A stretch of 20,100 bases of DNA from Botryllus schlosseri (Eukaryota > Chordata > Ascidiacea > Stolidobranchia > Styelidae), in the NCBI GenBank assembly GCA_000444245.1, contig ATSW01014786.1:1-20100 (forward strand), read 5' to 3'. A program made the position numbers and the translations under genes. Numbering within the stretch: position 1 is the first letter of the stretch; each line of letters opens with the position of its first letter. The notes below the pieces were generated by a model. It was given only the letters and a program-made list of their open reading frames with translations. It made no database searches and was not told where the DNA came from. Shown piece after piece: positions 1-11,097 of this stretch.

Positions 1-63
1 GTACATCGTAAATGCCGATAATGCAAGTCTTCTCGCTTCGACGAACTTACACGTAAGCTTAGC

Positions 64-338
64 GTTACCATATTTTGGAAATCTGAAAAGAGGACACTTT
101 TTCAAAATTTTTCAGACTTGCAATACCGGAGGCAAATCCTGAAAAAATGGTAAATTTTCCCCACTTCGTGGTCGGTTGACAAATAACAAGTCGGCTTTCT
201 GGTTCAGATCCGGAAATAGCCGCCGGAGCGTTACTTCAGTGCTGATTTACTGTATCTCAGTAGAATTTTGTCCTATATTTAACCAATATTCTCAAAAAAA
301 GAGGACAAATCCTCATAAAAGAGGGCGTATGCGGTAAC
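64..338. mobile_element. Possible small inverted-repeat element
   Basis: The stretch starts GTTACCATAT and ends with the inverse of GTTACCGCAT (8 of 10 positions agree). Inside, AAAGAGGACA occurs twice in the same orientation (near 88 and 298). This could be a MITE; no target duplication is evident. Confidence 0.22.
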
Positions 339-436
339 TCTACGCATAAGTTCCACTCTCGCACGCTGCGCGCACACGTATGTGATAACATACAGTCAAT
401 CAATTTTGACGTTTCAACAAGTAGTGGGGAATCGCG

Positions 437-532
437 GCAGACTGGGGCCGCGGGCCACATTATCATGTAAGACGGGGAACTGCCCGCGGGCCGGACAAAA
501 TCCTGTCGCGGGCAGCATGTTGCCCGCCCCTG
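437..532. mobile_element. Right end of a hAT-like element (CCGCGGGCCGGAC family)
   Basis: GC-rich inverted motifs (GCCGCGGGCCACATTATC, CCCGCGGGCCGGAC) lead to the terminus GCATGTTGCCCGCCCCTG at 532, the usual inverted CAGGGGCGGGCAA hAT end. The next 8 bp are GATTAGAG. The left end is not identifiable and is probably outside the window, so the duplication cannot be confirmed. Confidence 0.5.
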
Positions 533-540
533 GATTAGAG

Positions 541-2937
541 CATGGTGATTAACGACGTGCGTTAATCAGTGGACAGCCATTTCGTACACAAGATATAGAC
601 TGAGTACCATGTCCGTAACCATCGCAACCTAAACCCCTTCAATTTTTTTTTTCGGGGGGGAAGCTGGAAGGAAGTCAAATATTATGTTGTAAGTCGTTTT
701 TACAGGAGATTCTGCGTGGCTTAAAACCACAGGATGTATAAACTGAACAGGAAATTCGTTTACTTCAGACCATGTTCATTAATATGCCGCGATCATACAG
801 CCTACGGACCTCGCATGCGTGATGCAGATTCAAAATAAAGTCAACGTAGCGAAGTATGACGTAACAAATAAAGTTGAAAGAAGTCGCTCTATTCGCATAG
901 TTTAGTTCAAGCCTTCTATTTATTAACATAACTCTGATCATTGGTGAACTGAATAAAATAAGGTCACTCTTCCAGTAGGTTCTCGTAAAAACGGCATCCG
1001 CGTCCATTTTCCGCTGAGTTGACCTTTTTTCCACATCATATATGTAGAATTAGCCATCTTCAAGTGCATAATTTGGCCGTATTAATAAGATATATCTCAC
1101 TGAACGTGCTAACATCTTCGCCCCATATCACATCGCAGTCAACCCCTTTCGTATTTTCACCCCCTTGTTTCTCAAATACGTCCTCCGGTTAGAGGGCGAA
1201 ATCTCCCACCTAGTGAAGCACTGAATTACACGGTATTTGCTTGAAATTGTTACTCGTTGCTCGTAATTACTATGAGCCATCTTCACCCATAAAGGAAGAA
1301 CAGACATGTCAAAAAGATAAAACGAAAGCTGAAATTCTCACACAGTTTGGAGCACTCAATATTTGTTTACTGGAAGTAGTGGTGAAACCGCAAATTTAAT
1401 TAGTACCAAGCCAGTCGCTGTATTTGAGGAATATAATATTAGTCGGCGTTACGACAAAAACTCCAAGAAAGCCACTCGGTCAATGGAGGGCGAATTTATG
1501 CAAGCTTCACTCACCAAGCTGCATACTGCTCGGAAAGCAGCGGAGTATCCCAAATACTTTTTCATGTCTTTATAGAAAAAACGTGAAGCGGAGTTTAAAT
1601 GGAGTTTCAAATGTATCACGTTCAGCATTGTTTCGTATTATGACGACAAACTGTTTTCATCATTTTTTAATAAATAACCGCCACTTTCTCATTACCTATT
1701 ATCAACACATCCACTGAGAAGCATTTACTAGCAATGCAATTCTCTGCTTTCAAATTAGAAATAAAATTAGTAGATTGAAGAATATAGCTAAAATTTTTGA
1801 CTAGGCCCACCCACATAGCTCTATTTCTGATTGGGCGCGAGAAAAACTATTGCTTACCCCCGGTCTTAATCAGTAATTCTAAAACTTTATGTCGACACAC
1901 CCTGTGTCCTTATGTCCTTATGTCTGGTAGGATGTTAAAAAAAATATTTTTTCGAATTTCGTCGGCTTGGTTGTCAAATCGTCTGGTTACCTAAAAAGTC
2001 GTTGCACACCAAATTTGACCCAATTCCAACCAGTCGAAGTAGAGGTCAGTCAAATTGAAATTTCGGTCATTTTTGAAATAATAGTATGTACGGTGACCAA
2101 TTTCGTCACACGGTCATGACCAAAAATCTTGTTCCAGGAACGCCTGAAGAGGCAGGGATGTCTTTTACACTTGATTTGATGTTGACAAGGGCCTATGGTG
2201 GAGTCTGGATGACGACATCGCCGATAAAAGAAAAAAAGATATCACACGGATTGGCTGGAGATTAGTCCACTTCATTGAAATAGCCACGTCAAAAGGATGG
2301 TGAGATTATTTTCAAATAAAGTTCTCAACGGCCACGAAAAGGAAATGAACTGACAAGCAGGTAAAATACGGGTAACTATATTTCTCGAGGGATAGTGATA
2401 TCTAGAAGTATGTTTTGTCGGACCAATTCAGATTTCACGAAATCTATCCCAGTTATGTAGGGCATACCCTTGTCTCTCTGATTTGATTCGAAGATTTTAC
2501 TGATTGCAGAGTAGCCATTCCCAAAATCCCATTTACACATCAGTTACATTCCTCAGCAGCTCAGTGTTCGGAAAGTTCTCTGCTACTTGACATTGACCGA
2601 TCCAAGGCGTAAAAAATGGTGCTGATTGCAATTGGGAATGGGCTATGCACATGAATAGTATTTATGACTTGAAAAAGCATTTTTGATACTTCACATAAGC
2701 GTTGATACTAGAGCTTTATATGTGATCGAGAGTTTGCGAGCTTCAGGGAAACTAAATGGTAACTCACTGAGCTTTTAAAGCACATTAGTTATTTTCTGGT
2801 CTTTCAATATCACCTGAACCCCCTTCATTTCATCTAGACTAAGCTAATCTAGAATAAATACTACGATGACAGCATTAACCGGGAGATGTTTAAGTCTGGC
2901 ATTAACCAGACTACCCAGTACCCATGATGGTGTAGAT
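541..2937. other. Gene-free AT-rich stretch
   Basis: Nothing recognisable as an exon or RNA gene. Open frames are short, overlap on both strands and lack plausible splice context. Of note are a T8/G7 run near 642-660, tandem TTATGTCC near 1909-1922, and a small unknown repeat at 812-890 listed separately. Confidence 0.6.
812..890. repeat. Copy 1 of an unnamed dispersed repeat
   Basis: The 15-mer CGCATGCGTGATGCA recurs at 10846-10860. After each copy follows a further similar block (TATGACGTAACAAATAAAG here, TATGGCGTTACAAAACAAG there) and then AGTCGC. Conserved order over about 80 bp points to one repeat family. Confidence 0.4.
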
Positions 2938-3178
2938 CAGGGGTGGGCAAACTTTTTAGCTCACGGACCGCATTGCGCATTTGACTCCAGTCGTGGGTCG
3001 CACTATATAAAATTGGGATACTAAAACCAAAATTCAATATTGGTGTTTTATTATATCAGGCGTGGGCAAACTTTTCAGCTCACGGGCCGCATTCAACATC
3101 TGAATTTATTCGCGGGCCGCACTATCGTAAAATCGTAATTATGTGCCGAAACGCAGCCTTTTATACGATTATACAAAA

Positions 3179-3260
3179 CAGCGGTTCTTGAACCATTCTG
3201 ACTGCGACCCGAATTAGAGTTTTAGTGGCATCTCACGACCCAAACCTCTCCCATAAAATC
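3179..3260. mobile_element. Possible end of another Charlie-like hAT element
   Basis: CAGCGGTTCTTGAACCATTC followed by GACTGCGACCC resembles a Charlie-type left end. No matching right end or target duplication was found, and it may simply be interior sequence of family A. Confidence 0.2.
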
Positions 3261-3303
3261 GTATGCATTTTTTATATCACCATGGTACATTTTACAGGCA
3301 TGT

Positions 3304-3657
3304 TATTATTATTATTAATACACTTTTACGGTGGCGCGTATCGCCTGATTTAGGCCTTGTGCGCCACGACAGTACATTTCGTGAAGTCCAGAGTCTTCGC
3401 TTTCGTAATGAGGACGACTTTCTTAATTCCACGCGCACACCCACTCTCCATTCTCTCTCGGTTTCGTGCGTCCACTTTCAGGTCTTTGCTGCCGACTTTC
3501 GAGCTCGGCTCACTCTCTTCTGGGCTTTTTCAAGACGCTGCGTTAACAGCGAGGTCGGCGATGAGGAGCCCATAGATAAACCTCCGACACGTAGAAACAC
3601 GGTAGAGCCGAGACTCGAACCAACAACCATTGGTGTCGTGACGGTGTCGTTTAGCAC
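3304..3657 (-). mobile_element. tRNA-derived SINE with 12-bp target-site duplication
   Basis: Perfect 12-bp direct repeats TTACAGGCATGT flank it at 3292-3303 and 3658-3669. On the minus strand the 5' side carries GGTTCGAGTC (3621-3612), a match to the RNA polymerase III B box of tRNA genes, and the 3' end is a TAA/TAT trinucleotide tail (3304-3319). Head near 3657, tail near 3304 and a long duplication fit LINE-driven insertion of a SINE. The long open frame on the plus strand here is a by-product of its GC-richer body. No named family recognised; the A box is degenerate. Confidence 0.75.
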
Positions 3658-4814
3658 TTACAGGCATGTATACGGTATAGAAAACGCGCAGACAGCAGTC
3701 GTGCGCAATGCAACTCTATAGAGCATGTCTGACTCACGCGATTTCAAATTTGAGTGTATTATTTTACCACTGGTCGCATTAGTACTGACTGTATACTTAA
3801 ACTATTCTCGGTACCATCCATTTTGACGACCGGTCATATCAATATCGAAGGTATTACCTAACCAATAACTGTCATTTTGTTTTTATCGCCGGCATTTTTC
3901 TTGCACGGTACTTCACCTATCGATATGCAAACCAGAGTTGGATCAATTACAATAATTCAGTTCAATTACAATTACAATTACTAAGTGCTAAAAATATTAA
4001 ATTACAATTGCAAGTACAAATATTGTTAAACATGTAATTAATTACTGTTAAACATTTAATAATTACATTACAATTGCTATTACAATTACTGGTAAACATG
4101 TATTTGATTCGCTCGAGAGGTGTTCTTTGACAACTGTAGCGACGAAATTAGCAACAATCTCAAGCAATTCATATTTCATTAAAGATACGTAGAATACCCT
4201 TCAATTAAAAAAAAACTCGAACGTATTAAAATTATTCCTAATCATGAGTACTGAAAACTACAAACACAGAAAAATCTTTCAAGCGTCTGTTAACAGCCAA
4301 AAGTTTGAGCGACTAACAGCGAATAGGCTACAGAACAGTCAATGAAATGTAATCAAACGATTAGGCTACTCTGAGCTTAGTGATGATAATGAAATGTAAT
4401 TGGTAAGGCGGCAGTGATAAGGGTGATACCGATACGATGTGTAAAATTTAAATCAATAAAAAAGGAAAGAACCTCATGATAACTACGAATTACAACATTT
4501 TGGTTCGCATTTACATTTCCACTTGCGCGGAAACTGTTAGATTGCATTTGATGAAAATTAGGGTGCCCCAGTAAATTTGGTCAAGACTGGAGGTAAGATT
4601 GGGATAACATCTCAATAAATGCGATATCAAGTTTTGATGAAGCCTTGGTTGGAAACTTGAATTTCTTTTTGCAGTTGCTGCAGCAAGCCTTGGTACTGGT
4701 CAGAGATTTAAAAATAAAACTCTGACCGTGGTGTAGGAAATGGTTCAGCACAAGTTTTCAGAAGAGTTTATTTGCTGTTCATCCATTTTTGAAATATTAG
4801 GATTTAGTTTAGCC

Positions 4815-5130
4815 CACTGGTTCTCTCACTTTTTTTAGACACGCACCCCTCTATGACAGTGAAATATTTCGTGCTCCCCTTATCGTCATATCACACAATG
4901 AAACCAGAATGTCAGCAATCCTTACAGATAGTTTGATGGTGTGGAAGGTTATGACTGTTGATGAAAGAATTCTCCAATTCGAAACCAGGAATATACACAG
5001 GTCAATAACTATGAAATGGAGGTTAATCGCGCCAAGCGCAAACAAATTTCAGTTTACCGGAGCTTCGCGCCCCCCTTCAGGTGCTTTCACGCCGCCAGAG
5101 GGTGCACGCTCCCCAGTTTGAGAACAACTG
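4815..5130. mobile_element. Small Charlie-like hAT element inside family B
   Basis: The left end is CACTGGTTCTCTCACTTTTT. The right end, read in reverse, is CAGTTGTTCTCAAACTGGGG. Both resemble the CAGTGGTTCTCAA ends of Charlie-type hAT elements. Putative target duplications GTTTAGCC (4807-4814) and GTTTTACC (5131-5138) agree at 6 of 8 bases. It is 316 bp. Short open frames on both strands here are not genes. Confidence 0.6.
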
Positions 5131-5224
5131 GTTTTACCCATATTGCAATTCAAAAGGTTCTCTGTTGCTACTGAAGTATGGGAAACAGTTTAGCATGGTC
5201 GAGTTATCTAGTTATAACGCGGCA

Positions 5225-5368
5225 CGCATAGAACACCGATGTAAATATGCTAATTATTACAGGTGGCGACTGTGTACTAACGCCTTAATGCCTTGCGGCT
5301 CCTCGTCGTCATCCTGGTCCGTACCGGATTTTCACTGGTGTGACAAATAAATGATTGATTGATTGATT
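5225..5368 (+). mobile_element. LINE/SINE-like 3' end with (GATT)4 tail
   Basis: A GC-richer stretch (CCTTGCGGCTCCTCGTCGTC and following) ends in GACAAATAAAT and then four GATT units at 5353-5368. A short body ending in a tandem tetranucleotide is typical of CR1/L2-type LINE 3' ends and the SINEs that use them. The 5' limit is a guess and I see no clear target duplication. Confidence 0.4.
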
Positions 5369-7502
5369 ACTTTATGTTGTGATTGTCAGGTTTCAATAAC
5401 AATGTAATTGAAATTGTGATTGAGCGAAATTTTTATCAAATTACAATTACAATTACATGAAAAAATGGAATAATTACATCCAGCTCAATTACAAATTACA
5501 ATTGATCCAACTCTGATGCAAACATAATGTCTTCATGTGTCGTGACGCGGTAAGGGTTAGCATATCATGTCCTCTCCCCCATAGTCCTGCACCCGATCGT
5601 TGCACACCCCTACACTACGCTGAAATATCCTAATGATCCCCGACAGTGTTTTGCAGAGAAAACATTGTCCGACATATTCTTGTGGTGGATTCAATCCAAT
5701 ACAAAGGGCGGCACATTTTGATAATCAAGCCAAGTTGTTGTGATGACTTTTCTACCCGTCTCTTTGATTGACCTATAGTAGTAGTTAAAAGAAATTCAAC
5801 AAATATTAGATATTAAAAGATCGCTCGGATGCCATCGTGACCCAAAATTATAACCTTCGCGCCCCCTACTTGTAGGACCACTCATATAAAGTAACCGAAG
5901 ACGTGGAGACAATACATATGTATACATATGAATTTATATTGAAATAATTCAAACGTTGATTTGATGATAACGCACATGTGTCAGAAATATTACCGATATT
6001 CTATAAACTGGCCATGGAAATTTGAATACGTGAGCAACGATCGGTTTATAGATATGTTGATTCTGCCTCTGGTCAAACTTCAGAACACACAATTCTGACA
6101 CCAACATGTTACCTATAAATGAGTTTCAGCATATTGTTTACTCCATTCAACCTGCCTTTTTCATGTTCTTTTGTAAAGACAACATCATCATAATCTACTT
6201 TTGTCTCAAATATAATTCCGTTCATTTATAAAAAGTAAAACATATTGCGTTACCATCGACGCCGGAACGGAAGTAGGCCTACCTAAAAGTTGGTGCTTTA
6301 TTGATGGCAGCTGCATTCATCTTCTACTTTACGCTTTTGGTATTGCTTTGGACTACGCATTATGGATGAGTTGACACCGACGTTATGAATGATTTGCAAC
6401 TAACTGCGCGCATACAGAACGAATCTACGAAACACGCATGATTCGTTTTTTCAAGTACAACGCTGAAAGTTCTACTCTAAAAATCGCAATTGTGATCCAA
6501 ACTCACACATTTCCGTTTTGATTGTCTTTGATTTAGCAACCAAGGCGTTTCAAAATGCGCAGGCTCCTAAGTTAGACTATTTTACTAAGAATACAATAGG
6601 AAATTGCAACATAAAGATTGAAACTTAATCAATTTCATGGTAAATTGTATTTTAAAAAAGTTCGATCAAGTCGCTTTAGTAATTTGATTTTTCACTGCAC
6701 ATTTTCATCAATTTTGCAATCACGTTTCTCGATGCCTTCGCGGGCCGCACAATATGTTGTCGAGGGCCGTAGTTTGCTCACCCCTGGATTATATAGTGAC
6801 CGACACGGAAACAATATATATATTTAAAAAAAATCTAACATTGATTTGATGATAAGGTACACGCGTCAGAAACATTGAATTTATCCCCTGGTCGTACTCA
6901 AAAGTAGGGATGAAATCCCTGTTCCCTATTCAGAGAACTGAATGTGGATTTTAGTCTGTGAGCAGCGACCTGTTCATAGATTTGCTTATTGTACCTTCGG
7001 TTTAATTTCAGGACACACAATGCTGACAGAATCATTACCATGTTACCCGTTACCGTTGAATACGCTTCTGCAATATATATAATTATTATAAGTATAAATA
7101 CTACTACACTTTCATAAAATGAATCTATCTAATACGCTCGCTAATCGGTTTATCCAAGTACAGTACTAAAAGTAACAAAATTTGCTCATGTTGCTAATCT
7201 GATATCCCACTCACTGTCGGAATTAAGTCATTAATTTTTCACTGTCTGTGAAGGTTAGCGGTCGAAGCCTTTCAAAATGCCTTGTCCTCGAGGTCAGGAT
7301 ATCGTGCCATGAATAAAATGAAATAATACTATGGTACCAATGTAACTCGTAATTATGATGTTTAAATATATTTAGACAAAGCTTGATCAGGTAACCAGAG
7401 TAATTTGATTTCTAGTACGCAGTTTATCAATAACGTTTCTTGAGGCGTTCGCGGGCCGCCACCGGCTCGCAGACGGAATGTTTGCCCACTCCTGATGTAG
7501 AT

Positions 7503-10189
7503 TGTGGAATATCGCAAACATCATCTTGGAACATGATCGAATCAGAAAAGATTACACCCGTTTTCCGAAGTTTGAGCATGCGGCACAATGAAAAACGACA
7601 GTGGTACATGTACATGCGATTTTTTACCACAGATATCCGTAAAGTATCCTACATTACGCGACGACACCAAAGCGATCGTTTTATATGTATGTAGGATTTG
7701 TTATATTTTTTGCAACAAAAATATTCCTTCGAGTTGCGCGATTCCGAGATTTTGGTTTGTACTTTCCGAGGTCACTTGTGTTGGGTACTTGGCCTATAAA
7801 CGAACCATGTAGAGAAGTCGTTACTACAATATCGCTTGATCATGAAGATGCTAGACTTTGATATTTAAAAAATGGTTTGAATTTATGATAAGATTCATAG
7901 GACATTGGTTTCTCTGGAAAACACAGTTGGATACCGTTGGGATTCTTGATTGTAGCGTGGTGAATGAACTAGCGCAGGACGCCTTCCGCGCACGGACACA
8001 AACGGACATGACTATTTGCCAACTACCGCTGGGCAACGCGCGGTGCCAAAACGAAAGGCGCTGATGAAACTTTGCCAAAAATGAACGTCCCGGTTGGCTG
8101 AAATCTTCGATGTCTGGTCGAAAAATAGTCGGCACTGATTCGTCCCGTCTCTGCAATTTGAGTAGGTGGACGTACAAATCCATTACCAATGAGACCCGCA
8201 GAGGAAATAATACATCCTAATTTGATCGCGTGCGTCAAGCATGTTTTACAGTATGGTCTTGCGTGCAAATGTTGTCGGCGAATTCGCTAAGTTATGCCTG
8301 CCCGCAAAAACGTTGCAAGAACTAAAAATATAAAAGCATTCTTTTCGATGAGCGAGGCTTGGATCGCCAGATATCACTAAAACTCTGATATTGGTCGCGG
8401 TCTAAAATATGTAAGAACCATCGCTTTTCCATGTGACCTAACAACTCCAAAATTAACAATAATACTCTCCCAGAACGTGAAATTTAGCCCACAATGTAGG
8501 CTAACCCTATACCAAAATCCAACCACAACTCTACCCTAACACGAAATTTAATCCCCAATGCCGCATGCTGATATCTACGGGCTGGTAATTGCAGACGATA
8601 TCGGGCAATGAACGTCGTTTGCATCCGAATTACGACCTGGTTGAACAAATCAATTCGAATAGCAAACATACTATACGTGGAACTAGCTCGTTAAAGTCGT
8701 ATATCTTTATTCAAATATTGGCGTTGGGGAGATATTATCGGAAGGTATAGTAATTTTATTCACTGGGCTGTAAGTTTGTCATTAAGTAAATATATTGCGG
8801 AAAACCCCTTTCATATGGATGAGGTAGAGTGATTCCAATTCGAATACAACTCTAATTGTAAAAGTAATGCAGGTCAAATCTCTTCAATAGGCTATTATGC
8901 GACGCAAATATTTAAAATCGGAATAACATTAAAATTATGTTATTTCCAGTTTGGTGTCTAAATGGTATGGTCTTTAATTTTATTCATCCAGCTGTAACAG
9001 TCACTTAATTTTCTGTCTTTCCTTTTCGCGACGAATCAAACAGCAGGAAAGAAACATACGCCAGAATCCTTGACGACGAAAAAAATGATACGTGTGAAAG
9101 TCACAAGAAATCATATTCAGCAAAAATCCTTCACGTTTCAATAACTCATATGGTATAAGGTTACTGACTATACCGAATACGTCAAATGATTCAGGAGCAT
9201 GGCGATATTGATCGATTCATTTCGAAAAGTAAATTTCGCATGATCAAATATAAAGCCTTCCAAACCTAGTATACATATATTCATCTAAGCTCATATCTAG
9301 CTGTACTACATACGACCATTTTATCATCGATTGCTAAGCGGCTTCCAAATCAAACGAAATTCAGTCGCCATGATTATTCGCTACTGTCGCAGGAAGTCCA
9401 AAAACAACACTCAATTGCCACCACGTCCAAACTTCGCATAACTACAGATCCATCGCATAATTATTGAAAAAAAATGAACTTCTAGGAGTAACTCGATTGC
9501 GGGCCTGCCTATTCAAAACTTATTCAGCACAATTTTCCTACATATTATTTTACATCTACAAGCAATATATTCTTCTACGAGTTCGCTCACATCATTCTGA
9601 TAACTCGATACATGTCCAATGAAGTTGGCACCCGTTTATTCTTCATGCAACGGGATAGTTGCAGTTCTCCTAAAAAAATGTTAACCAGCCATGTTTGAAA
9701 ATATTTATTCAATGCTGATTTATCGAAAGATCAACAGCGACTGACGATCGTCATGTGATCGGCGTGAGCGCTGTCTCGCAAATGGCCGAATCCAAACTGG
9801 ACGGTGCTCTAAGTGCGCAGATCAGGAATCATAATCAAAATATCGGCCTACGGTAAATTACTATGGTAGTCGAAACACCATTAATACAAACAAACTGTTG
9901 CCAATTTGGTTACGTCGAAGTAAAACAGTGTGAAATACATTTCATGCGAATAATTTATTACACGACTTGGTCTCTAATTTGCAGGTCTCAATTGACTTGC
10001 AGTAGTGTCAAACTTGATCACTAGATCAATCTTGATGTCTAATGGACATCCCATTTAATTTCCTATCAATCGAAAATGTTTAAACGGACCCCGATATTGT
10101 TCAATGTAGGCTATTTGCATCTTCATAGATTAGTATAGAGTCCACTAGGCATAACGTGCAAATTTATCACCAGTGAGCCATTATTTTAC
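7503..10189. other. Gene-free stretch, 2.7 kb
   Basis: No exon, RNA gene or element end that I can defend. The overlapping open frames at 7851-8268 on both strands share a GC-richer patch (about 7960-8060) but show no domain. Near 8490-8545 there is a CTAACCC/CTACCCTAAC-like degenerate run. Confidence 0.5.
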
Positions 10190-10318
10190 TCATGTAGAAC
10201 CGACGGTTATCTTTATGACAAAATCCACGAAGATTGCAACGACAAATGATGCAGTACCTGCAACGATACCAAGCCAGCCGGCATTGTTAATCGAATTGTA
10301 TATGGCGATTTTATGAAA
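10190..10318 (-). other. Unassigned hydrophobic open stretch, possible exon
   Basis: A 43-codon open stretch runs between stops. It has a strongly membrane-like centre (AGWLGIVAGTASFVVAIFVD, then FVIKITVGST and TGA) and more balanced base use than its flanks. An AG (TCGTTGCAG) at 10259-10258 could be an acceptor leaving GT ACT GCA in phase 1. It might be the last exon of another membrane protein or an alternative 3' exon of the receptor, or chance. No family recognised. Confidence 0.22.
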
Positions 10319-10845
10319 TTAAATTGAGGACATTTATCCACTTGACCTATACGTAAAATGCTGGCCATCGTTACTTGCGACGGTTGCGAGATTAAGTAAT
10401 CGGAAGAGATACCACTACTTTGCTATCTAAAGTCGGATTCACATGTTTTGGTGAATGAGTATATCTTCGGACGTGAATTCTATTTCTAGGACACACAGCA
10501 GCTTATATGGCTTTCCGAATATCATTCCAAGAACGTGCTCTATTTATAGTCTATAAATGTAGGTGTAGTTAACTTGTTTGTATTGCGACATTAAACTTGT
10601 TGCATGCTACGTGTGCCGACAACTACAATAAGACTACGAGTCAGATAAATTCTCCCCCATTAAATAGTGAGATATTGTTTCAGATCTAATCCTATAAATG
10701 AAACCTCGTTCTATTTGACTTCCAACCAGCGATGACAAGTTCCACGAATGAAAATACTTTTTCAAATTCGGCGACCAAAGTTGCAAACTAGAATGACTTC
10801 GTCGAATCAGATTTGAAGTCAAATTGAATCAAAGTGCTTAAGCGA

Positions 10846-10920
10846 CGCATGCGTGATGCATGTGATACTTATGGCGTTACAAAACAAGGTCTAGTCGCGT
10901 TTTATCTACTCAGCATGAGT
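10846..10920. repeat. Copy 2 of the same unnamed dispersed repeat
   Basis: It matches 812-890 in the same orientation and order of blocks. It lies just downstream of the receptor's poly(A) signal. The limits are uncertain. Confidence 0.4.
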
Positions 10921-10977
10921 TGAAATTATTGCGATTCTGGTACCCAAAACTTACCACCACTGTGCAACGGCATATAG

Positions 10978-10983
10978 TTTATT
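10978..10983 (-). terminator. Poly(A) signal AATAAA of the receptor gene
   Basis: On the minus strand an exact AATAAA occurs about 115 nt after the receptor stop codon. That is the right position for a short 3' UTR. AT-rich sequence can give this hexamer by chance. Confidence 0.5.
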
Positions 10984-11097
10984 AACTAAAATTGGCACTA
11001 CGTTTATGTGAACAAAATAAGCACAAACATTTGTTCAAAAGAGCAATTATCGAGGTAGAATTGAATTACACAATAATACATTCTGATTGGGAGTGGC

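Larger units (their letters stand above)
3933..5515. mobile_element. hAT-like element (family B) with AATTAC-rich subterminal repeats
   Basis: The terminal inverted repeats CAGAGTTGGATCAATT are perfect over 16 bp at both ends. Target duplications ATGCAAAC at 3925-3932 and 5516-5523 are perfect over 8 bp. Next to each end lie runs of AATTACAATTAC-type motifs (about 3948-4100 and 5388-5505), which are probably transposase-binding arrays (inference). Length is 1583 bp including a smaller element inserted at 4815-5130. No coding capacity. Perfect duplications suggest it is the youngest of the stack's DNA transposons. Confidence 0.88.
3057..6786. mobile_element. Inner hAT-like element, same family A, inserted in the outer copy
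   Basis: The left end CAGGCGTGGGCAAACTTTTC and the right end GTAGTTTGCTCACCCCTG are inverted repeats of one another and match the outer copy's ends. Flanks are TATTATAT (3049-3056) and GATTATAT (6787-6794), 7 of 8 identical. Its right arm (from about 5886) is similar to the outer right arm (6795-7494), with shared blocks such as TTGATTTGATGATAA and ACACACAAT.CTGACA. After removing the SINE and the family B element it is roughly 1.8 kb, with no transposase. Confidence 0.8.
2938..7494. mobile_element. Outer hAT-like non-autonomous element (family A), split by a second copy of itself
   Basis: The left end is CAGGGGTGGGCAAACTTTTT and the right end is the inverted GTTTGCCCACTCCTG. Flanking 8-bp repeats are GTGTAGAT (2930-2937) and ATGTAGAT (7495-7502), 7 of 8 identical. 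Eight-bp duplications and CAG...CTG ends mark the hAT superfamily. Without the inner insertion it is only about 820 bp (2938-3056 and 6795-7494) and codes for nothing, so it was mobilised in trans. The divergent ends show it is the older of the two copies. Confidence 0.8.

Noticed and set aside
3263-3721. The longest open frame in the window (152 codons, plus strand)
   Set aside because: It runs across a SINE and its flanks, has no domain, and is explained by the GC-richer SINE body.
7851-8268. Overlapping minus-strand frames of 112 and 81 codons
   Set aside because: No domain, no membrane segment, overlapping frames on both strands and no splice context; nothing supports coding.
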